Positions 1-8,882 of a DNA stretch of 64,000 nt are shown here, in pieces. Origin of the DNA: Sphingobium chungbukense (GTDB lineage Bacteria; Pseudomonadota; Alphaproteobacteria; Sphingomonadales; Sphingomonadaceae); NCBI RefSeq assembly GCF_001005725.1, contig NZ_LBIC01000012.1, positions 62,001-126,000 of the forward strand, read 5' to 3'. Every line of letters starts with the position of its first letter. The first letter of the stretch is position 1. The notes beneath the pieces are model-generated. The model saw nothing but the letters and a program-made list of their open reading frames with translations. It ran no database searches and had not been told where the DNA came from. Both the position numbers and the translations under genes were made by a program.

Positions 1-504
1 ATGGAGGCCTTCGCCTCCGCCCGCACCAAAATCCTGGTCGCCACCACGGTGATCGAAGTCGGTGTCGACGTTCCCAATTCCAACCTCATCATCATCGAGG
101 GCGCCGAACGTTTTGGGCTGGCCCAACTCCACCAGCTCAGGGGCCGGGTGGGCCGGGGCCAGAACCACAGCGTCTGCATTCTCGTGCGCGGCGGCACCCT
201 GTCGGAAACCTCCCGCGCCCGCCTGGCGCTGATGCGGGAGACCAATGACGGCTTCCGCATAGCCGAAGAGGATCTGCGCTTGCGTGGAGCGGGCGAAATC
301 CTCGGCACCCGCCAATCGGGCGAGCAGCAGTTGAAAATCGCCACCCCGGAACATCTGTCGGCGCTGCTGGAGTCCGCGCGGGACGACGCCCACCTCCTGA
401 TCGACCGCGACGGCGGCCTCAGCGAAGCGAGAGGGCAGGCTGCGCGCACCTGCCTCTACCTCTTTGAACGCGACGCGGCCGTCGGTCTGCTCCGAAGCGG
501 CTAG
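1..504 (+). CDS. recG: ATP-dependent DNA helicase RecG, C-terminal part (5' end outside window)
   Basis: RecG remodels stalled replication forks and branched DNA. Only the last 167 residues are present, and the frame is open at the window edge, so base 1 is not the true start. The visible part covers helicase motifs V and VI: ATTVIEVGVDVPN, then AERFGLAQLHQLRGRVGRG with the arginine finger. It is followed by the RecG-type C-terminal segment with LRGAGEILGTRQSG. Mfd shares the translocase motifs, but the GTRQSG segment and the immediate C-terminus fit RecG. Two short hairpins follow the stop codon, and a mechanosensitive channel gene begins 91 bp downstream on the same strand. Confidence 0.9.
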   Translation: MEAFASARTKILVATTVIEVGVDVPNSNLIIIEGAERFGLAQLHQLRGRVGRGQNHSVCILVRGGTLSETSRARLALMRETNDGFRIAEEDLRLRGAGEILGTRQSGEQQLKIATPEHLSALLESARDDAHLLIDRDGGLSEARGQAARTCLYLFERDAAVGLLRSG

Positions 505-514
505 AGATGCATGC

Positions 515-576
515 TCCTGCCTTCGCAGGAACACGCCTCGACCGCCATGATGCTGCACCCGCGAAACTATCGCGGG
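515..576 (+). terminator. Two hairpins after recG
   Basis: TCCTGC-CTTC-GCAGGA (515-530) and CCCGCGA-AACTA-TCGCGGG (558-576) are perfect short stems directly after the recG stop. There is no T-tract, so this could be a weak terminator or an mRNA 3'-end structure. Confidence 0.4.
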
Positions 577-595
577 CCCATGTCGTTGCCAAATC

Positions 596-1687
596 ATGCA
601 ATCCGACATCAGCCTCCACCATATCACCGCCATGGCGGCGATCTCCATCCTCCTGTCGGTTGCCGTGGCCTTCCTGCTCCACGGGCTGGTTTATTGGCTT
701 GGCACGCGCATCGTCCGGCGCTTGTCGGTAGAGCCGATCATCCTGCCCGCCATCTACCATCCAACCCGCTGGATCATCGTCCTCACGACGCTGGCTGCCG
801 GTGTCCAGCCCTTGACCTTGGCCCCACAGATAGAGGCGATCTGGTCCATCGCTTCGAAAATGACCTTCATCCTGCTGATGGGCTGGCTGATCCTAGCCGC
901 CATGCGCGCGGGCCGCATCCTGCTCGAACGGCGCAGCGACATCACGGTCGAGGATAATCTCAAGGCCCGGCGCCAGCACACCCGCATCCGCATCCTCTAT
1001 CGCGTGACGCAGTTCATCGTCGGCTTCATCATCCTTTCGCTGATGCTGATCGCGATTCCGGGCGTCCGTACCGTCGGTGTCACCCTGATGGCGTCGGCGG
1101 GCCTGGCGGGTCTTGCCGTGGGTGCTGCGGCTCAACCGGCCCTCAAGAACCTGATCGCCGGCATCCAGATGGCCTTTTCCGAGCCCATCCGCCTCGACGA
1201 CGTCCTGATCGTGGAGGGGGAATGGGGCAGGGTGGAGGATATCAAGCTGACCTATGTGGTGGTCCGCATCTGGGACGACCGCCGCCTGATCGTTCCCGTC
1301 TCCTATTTTCTCGAAAAGCCCTTTCAGAACTGGACGACGAAAACGTCCGACCTGCTCGGCACGGTCTTCCTCTATGTCGACCCCGCCACCGATATAGAGC
1401 CGATCCGCGCCCGTTTCGTCGAGGCGGTCCGGTCCAACAGCCGCTGGGACGGCCGCGTCGCGATCCTGCAAGTCACGGACCACCGCGCCGACGCATTGGA
1501 ACTACGCGGCCTCCTTAGTGCACGGAATGCTGGCATCGCCTTCGACCTGCGCTGCGAAGTGCGCGAAGCGATGATGCACTATCTTCGCACGGAAATGCCG
1601 CAGGCTCTGGTCCGCTCGCGCCACCGCATCGAAGCGGGGGAGGGATTTGCGGAGAGTCCTACCAGGCCGTCTGCCGCGGCGGGATGA
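596..1687 (+). CDS. MscS-family mechanosensitive ion channel
   Basis: This is a probable small-conductance mechanosensitive channel of the inner membrane that releases solutes on hypo-osmotic shock. The 363-residue protein has about four hydrophobic segments (residues 10-35, 60-75, 90-105, 140-160). A pore-lining helix rich in Gly/Ala follows (MASAGLAGLAVGAAAQPALKNLIAGIQ, split in two runs: MASAGLAGLAVGAAAQP then ALKNLIAGIQ). After that comes the MscS beta domain (IRLDDVLIVEGEWGRVEDI, then VPVSYF). ATG at 596 is the first start in frame; an internal ATG at 632 is also possible. The gene end overlaps the convergent PilZ gene by 29 bp. The family is clear, but the exact gating stimulus is not. 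Confidence 0.85.
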   Translation: MQSDISLHHITAMAAISILLSVAVAFLLHGLVYWLGTRIVRRLSVEPIILPAIYHPTRWIIVLTTLAAGVQPLTLAPQIEAIWSIASKMTFILLMGWLILAAMRAGRILLERRSDITVEDNLKARRQHTRIRILYRVTQFIVGFIILSLMLIAIPGVRTVGVTLMASAGLAGLAVGAAAQPALKNLIAGIQMAFSEPIRLDDVLIVEGEWGRVEDIKLTYVVVRIWDDRRLIVPVSYFLEKPFQNWTTKTSDLLGTVFLYVDPATDIEPIRARFVEAVRSNSRWDGRVAILQVTDHRADALELRGLLSARNAGIAFDLRCEVREAMMHYLRTEMPQALVRSRHRIEAGEGFAESPTRPSAAAG

Positions 1688-2012
1688 GCGAAAGCATCGC
1701 ATCATAGATTTGCGGTTCGATCGGCCCGATGAATTCGATGCCGATCCGGCCGTCTTCGGCCCAGCGCACTTCCGCGATATGGTCCTTGACGACCGGCAGC
1801 CAGACGGTGAGGCGCTCCCCGATCCGGATGGGGGCCTCCGTCCGGCACATCAGTCCCAGCGCGGAGATATTGATGATCCGCGCGCCATGAGTCCGTCCCT
1901 GCGCCGTGATATGGCTGACCATATCGACCAGATCGCGCTGGACCCGCCGCTGATTGATCGAAGGATCGCGCGACAGGTTGAGATGGCTCAGATTTGCGAA
2001 CACCGAAGGCAT
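1659..2012 (-). CDS. PilZ domain protein (putative c-di-GMP binding)
   Basis: This is a stand-alone PilZ domain of 117 residues. The two c-di-GMP contact motifs are recognisable: an arginine pair in NQRRVQRDLV (around residues 20-28) and NISALG (around residues 48-53), matching RxxxR and [D/N]xSxxG. No partner domain is attached, so it is likely an adaptor that passes the second-messenger signal to another protein. It lies 75 bp downstream of tyrS on the same strand, with a hairpin in the gap, and overlaps the 3' end of the convergent mscS gene by 29 bp. The target is unknown. Confidence 0.75.
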   Translation of the reverse strand: MPSVFANLSHLNLSRDPSINQRRVQRDLVDMVSHITAQGRTHGARIINISALGLMCRTEAPIRIGERLTVWLPVVKDHIAEVRWAEDGRIGIEFIGPIEPQIYDAMLSLIPPRQTAW

Positions 2013-2024
2013 GTCGACAGCCTA

Positions 2025-2051
2025 GGTAAGGAAGGTCGCCTCTTCCTTACC
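2025..2051 (-). other. Hairpin between tyrS and the PilZ gene
   Basis: GGTAAGGAA and TTCCTTACC form a perfect 9-bp stem around a 9-nt loop, just upstream of the PilZ start and downstream of tyrS. No T-tract follows on the minus strand. It could end tyrS transcription partially or fold in the PilZ 5' leader. Confidence 0.4.
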
Positions 2052-2087
2052 AAATCCGGTTAACGCGCCTTATACGTTCTTTTGATT

Positions 2088-3305
2088 TCAGTCGGTTACC
2101 AGCCCGTGTTTCTTCGCGCCGAAGCTCAACTTGTCGCCCGGCTTCAGCACCAGCGCCGGATCGCTGACCACCTCGCCGTTCACGCGAATGGCCCCCTCGG
2201 CCAGCTTGCGCCGCACTTCCTTATTGGAAGCCGCAAAGCCCAGCGCCGTCGTCCCCTGCACGACATTCAACCCCTCGGCCCCCAGGCTGACGGTCGGCAG
2301 ATTGGCATCCGAAGTGCCTTCCTCGAAAGTCTTGCGTGCCGTCTCCGCCGCCAGAGCCGCTGCCTCGGCCCCACGGCACAAGGCGGTCGCCTCATTGGCC
2401 AGGATCTTCTTCGCCTCGTTGATCTCCGCGCCCTGCAATGAAGCCAGCCGCTCCACCTCATCCATCGGCAGGTCGGTGAACAGCCGCAGCCGGTTCGCGA
2501 CATCGGCGTCGGCGGTATTCCGCCAGAACTGCCAATAATCATAGTGGGAAAGCTGATCCTCGTTCAGCCACACCGCGCCGCCCACGGTCTTGCCCATCTT
2601 GGTCCCGTCGGCATTGGTCAGCAGCGGCGTGGTCAGGCCGAAAACCTGGGTTCCATCGACGCGCCGGGCCAGTTCGACACCGTTGACGATATTCCCCCAC
2701 TGATCCGACCCGCCCATCTGGAGACGGCAGGCCGACCGGCGCGACAATTCCAGGAAGTCATAGGCCTGAAGGATCATATAATTGAATTCGAGGAAGGAGA
2801 GCGACTGCTCCCGGTCCAGCCGCAGCTTCACCGAATCGAAGCTCAGCATCCGGTTGACCGAGAAATGCTGCCCGATGTCGCGCAGGAACGGGATATATTC
2901 GAGGCGGTCCAGCCACTCGGCATTGTCCAGCATGATCGCGTCGGTCGGTCCGTCGCCGAACGTCAGGAACCGCTGGAACACCCGCTTGATGCTGGCCACA
3001 TTCTCCGCGATGAGGTCGGTCGTCAGCAGCTTGCGCGCCTCGTCCTTGAAGCTCGGATCGCCGATCTTGCCCGTGCCGCCGCCCATCAGCACGATCGGCT
3101 TGTGTCCCGCCTTCTGCAATTGGCGCAGCATCATGATCGACACCAGATGCCCGACATGCAGCGAAGGCGCCGTCGGATCGAAACCGATATAGCCCGGCAC
3201 GATCTGCCTGGAGGCGAGAGTGTCCAGCCCCTCCGCATCGGTTAGCTGGTGAATGTAACCGCGCGCTTCGAGCAGGCGGAGCAGATCGGACTGGTAGTTG
3301 CTCAT
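2088..3305 (-). CDS. tyrS: Tyrosine--tRNA ligase
   Basis: This enzyme charges tRNA-Tyr with tyrosine in the cytoplasm. The 405-residue class I synthetase has the HIGH signature as HVGH (residues 50-53), the tyrosine pocket around MGGSDQWGNI, and the KMSKS loop as KMGKT. The C-terminal S4 RNA-binding domain ends in LSFGAKKHGLV. The open frame extends six codons further upstream. I chose the ATG at 3305 because family members begin close to MSxYQSDLL. Neither start has a clear ribosome binding site. It is divergent from anmK, with only 53 bp between the starts. Confidence 0.95.
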   Translation of the reverse strand: MSNYQSDLLRLLEARGYIHQLTDAEGLDTLASRQIVPGYIGFDPTAPSLHVGHLVSIMMLRQLQKAGHKPIVLMGGGTGKIGDPSFKDEARKLLTTDLIAENVASIKRVFQRFLTFGDGPTDAIMLDNAEWLDRLEYIPFLRDIGQHFSVNRMLSFDSVKLRLDREQSLSFLEFNYMILQAYDFLELSRRSACRLQMGGSDQWGNIVNGVELARRVDGTQVFGLTTPLLTNADGTKMGKTVGGAVWLNEDQLSHYDYWQFWRNTADADVANRLRLFTDLPMDEVERLASLQGAEINEAKKILANEATALCRGAEAAALAAETARKTFEEGTSDANLPTVSLGAEGLNVVQGTTALGFAASNKEVRRKLAEGAIRVNGEVVSDPALVLKPGDKLSFGAKKHGLVTD

Positions 3306-3358
3306 GGCGCGCGCCTGTAGCATTGAGGGGGCGACTGTAAAAGAGGCGGGACAATTTC

Positions 3359-4447
3359 ATGCTGGCAATAGGCCTGATGTCGGGCACTTCCCGCGACGGC
3401 ATAGACGCCGCGCTGATCGAAACCGATGGCGAGGGCGTGAGCAAGGGGATCGCCTTCCATGCCATGCCCTATCATGAGGGTTTCCGACTGCGCCTTGCCG
3501 AAGCCTGCCAGCGCGCCATGGCGATGGACAAGCCCGGTTTCGAACCCCTGATCCACGCGGTCGAGGAAGAATTGACCGAACGCCATGTGGAGGCCGTCGC
3601 CGACCTGCTGGGCCGGAGCGGCCATATCGCCCAGGACATTTCCGTCATCGGTTTCCACGGCCACACCGTCGCCCACCGGCCGGAATGGCGATGGACGTGG
3701 CAGATCGGGGACGGCGCGGCCCTTGCCGGCGCCTTCGGCATCCCGGTGGTCGCGGACCTGCGCAGCGCGGATGTCGCGGCGGGAGGGCAGGGCGCCCCGC
3801 TGCTCCCCGTCTATCACCGCGCGCTCGCACATGGCCTGCCCAAACCCGTGGCCATCCTCAATCTGGGCGGCGTTGCCAACATCACCGCCATTGCCGCCGA
3901 TGGAGGGATCGTCGCCTTCGACACCGGCATGGCGAGCGGCCTCATCGACAATTGGATGCAAATCCACAGCGACCGCAGCTTCGACGAAAATGGCGCGACT
4001 GCGGCCATGGGCCGGGTCGATCAGGCCCGGCTCGAACGGATGCTCTCCGATCCCTGGTTCGCCGCAGCGCCGCCGAAAAGCATCGACCGCGAAGCCTTCA
4101 CCATCGAAATCACGCGCGGCCTGTCACTGGAAGACGGCGCGGCTACCCTCACGGCCTTTTCCGCCGTTGCCGTCGCGAGGAGCCTCGATCATCTTCCCGA
4201 TCGCCCGGCTCGCATCTATGTGGCGGGAGGCGGGCGCCATAATGCCACGCTGATGCGGATGCTGGCGAGCCATAGCGGCGCGGACGTCCGTCCGGTGGAC
4301 GAACTGGGCTGGGACGGCGACGCGCTGGAAGCGCAAGGTTTCGCCTATATGGCGGTCCGGCATCTGAAGGACTTGCCGATCAGCTTCCCCGGCACAACAG
4401 GCGTGCCGCAACCCATGACCGGCGGCGTCCTTTTCGACCCTGCCTAG
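3359..4447 (+). CDS. anmK: Anhydro-N-acetylmuramic acid kinase
   Basis: AnmK phosphorylates and opens 1,6-anhydro-MurNAc released from the cell wall, feeding it back to peptidoglycan precursors. The 362-residue protein starts with the diagnostic MSGTSRDGIDAALI phosphate-binding stretch. It also has the ASKHA-fold motifs FHGHTVAH, LNLGGVANIT, AFDTGMASGLID and VAGGGRHN. The length is normal for the family. It is divergent from tyrS and its neighbours are not other recycling genes. Confidence 0.93.
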   Translation: MLAIGLMSGTSRDGIDAALIETDGEGVSKGIAFHAMPYHEGFRLRLAEACQRAMAMDKPGFEPLIHAVEEELTERHVEAVADLLGRSGHIAQDISVIGFHGHTVAHRPEWRWTWQIGDGAALAGAFGIPVVADLRSADVAAGGQGAPLLPVYHRALAHGLPKPVAILNLGGVANITAIAADGGIVAFDTGMASGLIDNWMQIHSDRSFDENGATAAMGRVDQARLERMLSDPWFAAAPPKSIDREAFTIEITRGLSLEDGAATLTAFSAVAVARSLDHLPDRPARIYVAGGGRHNATLMRMLASHSGADVRPVDELGWDGDALEAQGFAYMAVRHLKDLPISFPGTTGVPQPMTGGVLFDPA

Positions 4448-4818
4448 TCACCTTCGCGCCGACATCACCAGCCTCGTCATGCCGGATCAAGTCGGGGGGG
4501 GGGACGGAAAGGAGAAGGGCAAATTGCCATCCATCCCGCCCATCCATCCAACAGTTGATCAAACCCTTTGATCGCTCATTTTGCACATATCGCCTAATAA
4601 TCTGCTGCGATCGACGTCGCGAACAGGACATCGCCTCCATCTATCCCACCGAAAATCATCGTGAATTCCGCTCAGGAAAACGTCCCGATCCGCGATTTAC
4701 CTGGACCATCCCAAATCTAATTCTTTCGGTCGATTTCGCGTGGGAAAGAAATCAGCAACATAAGGGGAGGGGCTTCCGGAGGGAAGCGCCGGGGGTGTCA
4801 CATCATAGGAGAGTCGCA
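4448..4818. other. 371-bp intergenic region upstream of the repeat protein
   Basis: No convincing gene lies here. It holds a run of ten G (4494-4503), a perfect inverted repeat GATCAAA-CCC-TTTGATC (4557-4573) that could be an operator, and a moderately AT-rich stretch (4574-4760) suited to a promoter. Just before the next start is a G-rich segment with a GCTTCC/GGAAGC stem. Confidence 0.5.
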
Positions 4819-5211
4819 GTGACCAGATTTACACTTCCCCTCATCGGCCTTGCCGTTCTGGCCGCCGCCTCGGGCGCGCAGGCACAGGACAGCGGCGTCA
4901 AGGGGACCCTTCAGGACAGCAATGTGAAGGGAACGCTACAGGATGCCAATGTGAAGGGCACCTTGCAGGACGCCAATGTGAAGGGCACGTTGCAGGACGC
5001 GCAGGGTGCGACCACGGCGGCGCAGGATGCGCGAACCGCATCGACCGAAGCCCGCCACGCCGCCACCGAAGCGCGCGGCAGCGCGTCGGAGGCCCGTTCC
5101 TCGGCCGTTGAAACACGCAGCGCCGCGCAGGACGCACGCGCCGGTGCCAGCGCGGCCCGTGAGACGGCGACGTCCGCCAAGGAAACGGCCCGTTCCGCTC
5201 GCGGAAGCTGA
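4819..5211 (+). CDS. Exported alanine-rich protein made of two kinds of short repeats
   Basis: I do not recognise this protein. GTG at 4819 is chosen because a GGAGAG sequence lies just upstream and the product then starts with a signal peptide (TRFTLPLIGLAVLAAASGAQAQ). The mature part has four tandem 9-residue units of the form (D/A)xNVKGTLQD, at about residues 22-60. These are followed by about eight Ala/Arg heptads (such as EARHAAT, EARGSAS, EARSSAV), predicted to be a long helix or coiled coil. The total is 130 residues. It probably acts in the periplasm or cell surface. The next gene, 76 bp away, encodes an outer-membrane barrel, so the two may work together; this is inference. Confidence 0.65.
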   Translation: MTRFTLPLIGLAVLAAASGAQAQDSGVKGTLQDSNVKGTLQDANVKGTLQDANVKGTLQDAQGATTAAQDARTASTEARHAATEARGSASEARSSAVETRSAAQDARAGASAARETATSAKETARSARGS

Positions 5212-5236
5212 CCACACACGGAATAGGAAGGACAAG

Positions 5237-5263
5237 GGGGCGGGTCCGGCAAGGACCCGCCCC
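5237..5263 (+). other. 11-bp perfect hairpin between two exported-protein genes
   Basis: GGGGCGGGTCC and GGACCCGCCCC pair perfectly around the loop GGCAA. No T-tract follows. It may set relative expression of the repeat protein and the barrel gene by partial termination or by protecting the upstream mRNA. Confidence 0.6.
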
Positions 5264-5287
5264 ACTTGGCATATGGAGGGGACATTC

Positions 5288-6142
5288 ATGAAGGGGACCA
5301 TTGCGTTTGCCGCCGGCATGGCCATGGCCGCAGGCATATCGCCGGTTCAGGCCCAGATCGCGGCACAAAGCGGCCCGCAAACCGCCCAGGCCGAAGAACC
5401 GTCCACAGCCTTATCCACAGGTGCATCAACAACCTTGTCCACAGGCACCAGTCTGACCGCGATCACGGGCATCGACTATAGCAGCGGCGATTATGGCACA
5501 GGCTCCGACACGCATATCCTGGTCGTTCCGATGAGCCTGCGCTATCGCACCGGCCATCTCCGCTTCACCGCGACCCTGCCATGGTTGCGCATCAACGGTT
5601 CGTCGGCGATCGTCGGCGGCGGATCGGGCGGCGTCATCATCGATCCTAATGCACCGCGGACCACTCGCAGCGGGCTTGGCGACCTGACGCTGGGCGTGGG
5701 TTATCAGGTGCCGGAGGAACAACTGGGCTTCGGCCTCGATCTTTCTGCCCGCGTCAAGCTCCCCACCGCCTCGCGTTCCAAGGCATTGGGCACCGGCAAG
5801 ACGGATGTGACGGTCGCGGCGGAGATTTCCAAGAGCTTTGGCATCGTCACCCCGTTCGCCAATATCGGCTATCGCATGCCGGGCGACCCGTCGGGTTTCG
5901 ATCTGCACAACGCCTGGACGGCATCGGGCGGCGCAAGCGTGATATTGGGTAAATCGGTGCTGATCGCCTCCTATGACTATCGCGAATCCACCAGCGATTT
6001 CGCCCGGGATAGCCAGGAATTGTTCGGCGCCTTCAGCACGCCCGTCACGGAAAAGCTGATCTTCACCTTCTACGGGACCGGCGGCCTCAGCAAGGGCGCC
6101 GCAGATTATGGCCTGGGATCGATGGTGAGCGTGAAATTCTGA
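5288..6142 (+). CDS. Putative outer-membrane beta-barrel protein
   Basis: This 284-residue exported protein has a signal peptide (residues 1-21, cleaved near PVQAQ), a short Ser/Thr-rich linker with STALSTG-like repeats, and alternating strands typical of a barrel. Examples are FTATLPWLRI, GLGDLTLGVGYQV and LIASYDYRES. It ends in a C-terminal phenylalanine (MVSVKF). ATG at 5288 is preceded by GGAGGGG, and another in-frame ATG lies at 5273. The general look resembles MetA-pathway/transporter-like outer-membrane proteins, but I cannot name a substrate. It sits downstream of the repeat protein on the same strand. Confidence 0.6.
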   Translation: MKGTIAFAAGMAMAAGISPVQAQIAAQSGPQTAQAEEPSTALSTGASTTLSTGTSLTAITGIDYSSGDYGTGSDTHILVVPMSLRYRTGHLRFTATLPWLRINGSSAIVGGGSGGVIIDPNAPRTTRSGLGDLTLGVGYQVPEEQLGFGLDLSARVKLPTASRSKALGTGKTDVTVAAEISKSFGIVTPFANIGYRMPGDPSGFDLHNAWTASGGASVILGKSVLIASYDYRESTSDFARDSQELFGAFSTPVTEKLIFTFYGTGGLSKGAADYGLGSMVSVKF

Positions 6143-6206
6143 AAGGATGTGAGGGGAAGACGATCCGTCGATTGCCCTATTTTCACCCGGGCAGGCCAAT
6201 ACGTCT

Positions 6207-7374
6207 TCACCGCTTGCGGGTCAGTTCCCGCATCGCATCGTCAATCCCCTCGATGGTCAGCGGATACATGCGTTCATTCATGATCTCGCGGATCATCCGG
6301 GTCGACTGGCTATAGCTCCAATGGGCCTCCCGCGCCGGGTTCAGCCACACGGCGGCGGGATAGGTATGCAGCACTCGGCTCAGCCACACGGCGCCCGCTT
6401 CCTCATTCATATGCTCGACCGATCCGCCGGGATGGCTGATTTCATAGGGGCTCATCGCCGCATCCCCGACGAAGATCACCTTATAGTCATGGCCATATTT
6501 GTGCAGCACGTCCCAGGTCGGCGTCCGCTCCGAAAAACGCCGCCTGTTGTCCTTCCATACGCCTTCATAGAGGCAGTTGTGGAAGTAGAAGAACTCCATA
6601 TTCTTGAATTCGCTGGTCGCCGCCGAGAGTTCCTCGCACAGCGTGACAAACGGATCCATCGACCCGCCCACGTCCAGGAACAGCAGCAGCTTCACGGCAT
6701 TGTGCCGTTCCGGGCGCATGCGGATGTCCAGCCAGCCCTGCCGCGCCGTTCCCCTGATCGTCGCGTCCAGGTCCAGCTCGTCCGCCGCGCCCTCCCGTGC
6801 AAAGCGCCGCAGCCGCCGCGCGCCACCTTGATGTTGCGGGTGCCCAGTTCCTTCTGGTTGTCCAGATTGGCGAATTCACGCTTTTCCCAGACCTTGATCG
6901 CGCGCTTGTGGCGGCTCTCTCCGCCGATCCGCACGCCCTCTGGATTATAGCCGCCATGGCCGAAGGGGGAGGTGCCGCCCGTGCCGATCCACTTGTTCCG
7001 CCCTGATGGCGTTCCTTCTGCTCCTCCATCCGTTCCTTGAGCGTCTTCATGATCTCGTCCCAGTCCCCTAGCGACTTGATCTTCTCCATCTCCTCGGGCT
7101 CAGGAATTTTTCCGCTACCATCCGCAGCCATTCCTCCGGAATCTCCGCCTCGACCCCTCGGTGCCCAACACGCCCTTGAACACGCGGGCGAACACCTGAT
7201 CGAAGCGGTCGATCAGCCCTTCATCCTTCACATAGGTTGCGCGGGCGAGATAATAGAAATCCTCCGGCCGCTGCCCGATGACATCGCGGTCCAGCGCCTC
7301 CAGCAGCAGCAGATGTTCCTTGATGCTGGCGGGATGCCCGCAGCACGCAGCGCGTCGAGGAAATTGAGCATCAT
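6207..7374 (-). pseudogene. CoxE-type VWA domain protein gene broken by five apparent -1 frameshifts
   Basis: Reading across frames from ATG at 7374 recovers a full VWA protein of about 390 residues. Recoverable pieces include KEHLLLLEALDRDV, RPEDFYYLARATYVKDEG, EQKERHQGG, then NKWIGTGGTSPFGHGGYNPEG, HKRAIKVWEKREFANLDNQ, RRFAREGAADELDLDATI and the VWA core LLLFLDVGGSMDP. One-base losses are needed near 7330, 7155, 7097, 6998 and 6820, each at a G/C run. The last 170 codons (6719-6207) are intact. Such proteins are known as partners of MoxR ATPases, and an intact MoxR gene lies 3 kb upstream. All five lesions being -1 with conserved protein between them suggests sequencing or assembly error, but real decay cannot be excluded. 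Confidence 0.8.
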
Positions 7375-7492
7375 GACCGGCCGCTTGTCAGCCAGCTTGG
7401 CGGCGGATGCAAGGCCCCGCGCGTTGTCGATATGTTAAGTGTTGCATTGCATCGTTAACAAGGCAGTATCCATATCGGGTGGAAATGGCGGG

Positions 7493-8878
7493 GTGGCATT
7501 GGAAAACGGGGATTTGTTGACCCGACTTGGGGGAGCGTTCAGGCGACATTGCGTTGCAATGCAGCGAAACCGCGGGCTTTCTGGGGAATTGACTCGCCGT
7601 ATCCAGGCCGACTCCGCGCGCCTGGACGAATTGCAGTCGAACATGGAGGCGCTGGCGGTCAGCCAGAATGAAAGCGTACTCGCCGCGCAGGAACTCAGCC
7701 TCACCGCCCGCCGCGCAGGCAAGATCATTGCCGAAGGCCATGACGCGATCACCCTTTCCCTGGGGCAGGTCACGGAACTGATCGAAAATGTCACTGGACT
7801 GGAGGGCCATTTGCGCCAGTTCCTGGACGTGATCGAAACGGTGGGCGGCATTTCCGAGGAATTGGGAGCCATTGCCCGCCAGACCCGTCTGCTGGGCGTC
7901 AATGCCGCGATCGAGGCAGCGCGGGGTGGCGAAGCGACGCAGGGCTTTGCCGTCGTCGCGGACGAAATCCGCCGTCTCGCCGGTCAGGCCGGCGAATCCG
8001 CGGCGTCCGTGGGCGACAAGCTGGGCCAGCTCGACCGGGACGCCCGGCAACTGATCGGCGGGGTGGAGGCCAATATCACGCGGGGTCACGATGTCGGCGC
8101 CCATATCGATACATTGCGTATCAGCATGGCGGAAATCGCCTCTCTGGTGACTCAGTTCGGCGACAGGTCGGACACGATCGTGACCTGCACGGATGAAGCC
8201 GATGGCGATGTCGCCGCGCTGCGCCAGGGGCTGTCGCTGTTCAGCCGGTCCTCCGCCGAGAGCACCACGCGCGTCGAAACCGCGCGGGGTCAGCTCGAAG
8301 GGCTGGAGGGTATGGCCAACGCGATGCTGAACACCGCTGCCCATGGCGGGCATGTTACCCGCAACAGCCGCTATATCGCCCTGGCGGAGGAAGGCGCGGC
8401 GGAGGTCATGACGCTGGTCGAAACTGCGCTGCAACAGCAGCAACTGGACGTGGATGCTCTGTTCGACACGGCCTATCGACCGCTTCCCGGCTCCGATCCG
8501 ACGCAATATGATAATGGCTTCACTGCCTTTGCCGATCAATATGTCCGGCCTTTGCTGGATCGGCGGACGGCCCAGGATGCGGCGATCGTCGGTTGCTGCC
8601 TGATCGACATGAACGGCTATTTGCCGACCCACATCAGCGCCCGCAGCCAGCCGCAACGTCCCGGCCAGCCGCGCTGGAACATGGAAAACGCCCGCAATCG
8701 CCAGATATTCATGGACAGTCAGACGCGCCGGGCTCTGGATGGGGAAGGGGATTTCTTCCTTTTCACCTATCGCCAGGATCTGGGCGAAGGGCGTTACCGG
8801 GCGTTACGCAGCGTGTTCGTGCCACTGGTTTTCCGGGAACGACGCTGGGGGCTTTATGAGGTCGGCTATCTGATCTGA
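7493..8878 (+). CDS. Soluble methyl-accepting chemotaxis-type receptor
   Basis: This is a cytoplasmic chemoreceptor-like signalling protein. The 461-residue product has no transmembrane segment. Its signalling hairpin is near the middle (ETVGGISEELGAIARQ, then RLLGVNAAIEAARGGEATQG, then FAVVADEIRRLAGQ). The C-terminal region of about 140 residues (YDNGFTAFADQYVRPLL through YRALRSVFVPLVF) resembles the sensor-like tail of other alphaproteobacterial soluble receptors. The frame opens at GTG 7439. GTG 7493 is favoured because a GGAAATGGCGGG sequence precedes it, but the start is uncertain. No other chemotaxis gene is in the window. It is divergent from the broken VWA gene. Confidence 0.8.
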   Translation: MALENGDLLTRLGGAFRRHCVAMQRNRGLSGELTRRIQADSARLDELQSNMEALAVSQNESVLAAQELSLTARRAGKIIAEGHDAITLSLGQVTELIENVTGLEGHLRQFLDVIETVGGISEELGAIARQTRLLGVNAAIEAARGGEATQGFAVVADEIRRLAGQAGESAASVGDKLGQLDRDARQLIGGVEANITRGHDVGAHIDTLRISMAEIASLVTQFGDRSDTIVTCTDEADGDVAALRQGLSLFSRSSAESTTRVETARGQLEGLEGMANAMLNTAAHGGHVTRNSRYIALAEEGAAEVMTLVETALQQQQLDVDALFDTAYRPLPGSDPTQYDNGFTAFADQYVRPLLDRRTAQDAAIVGCCLIDMNGYLPTHISARSQPQRPGQPRWNMENARNRQIFMDSQTRRALDGEGDFFLFTYRQDLGEGRYRALRSVFVPLVFRERRWGLYEVGYLI

Positions 8879-8882
8879 GGGA

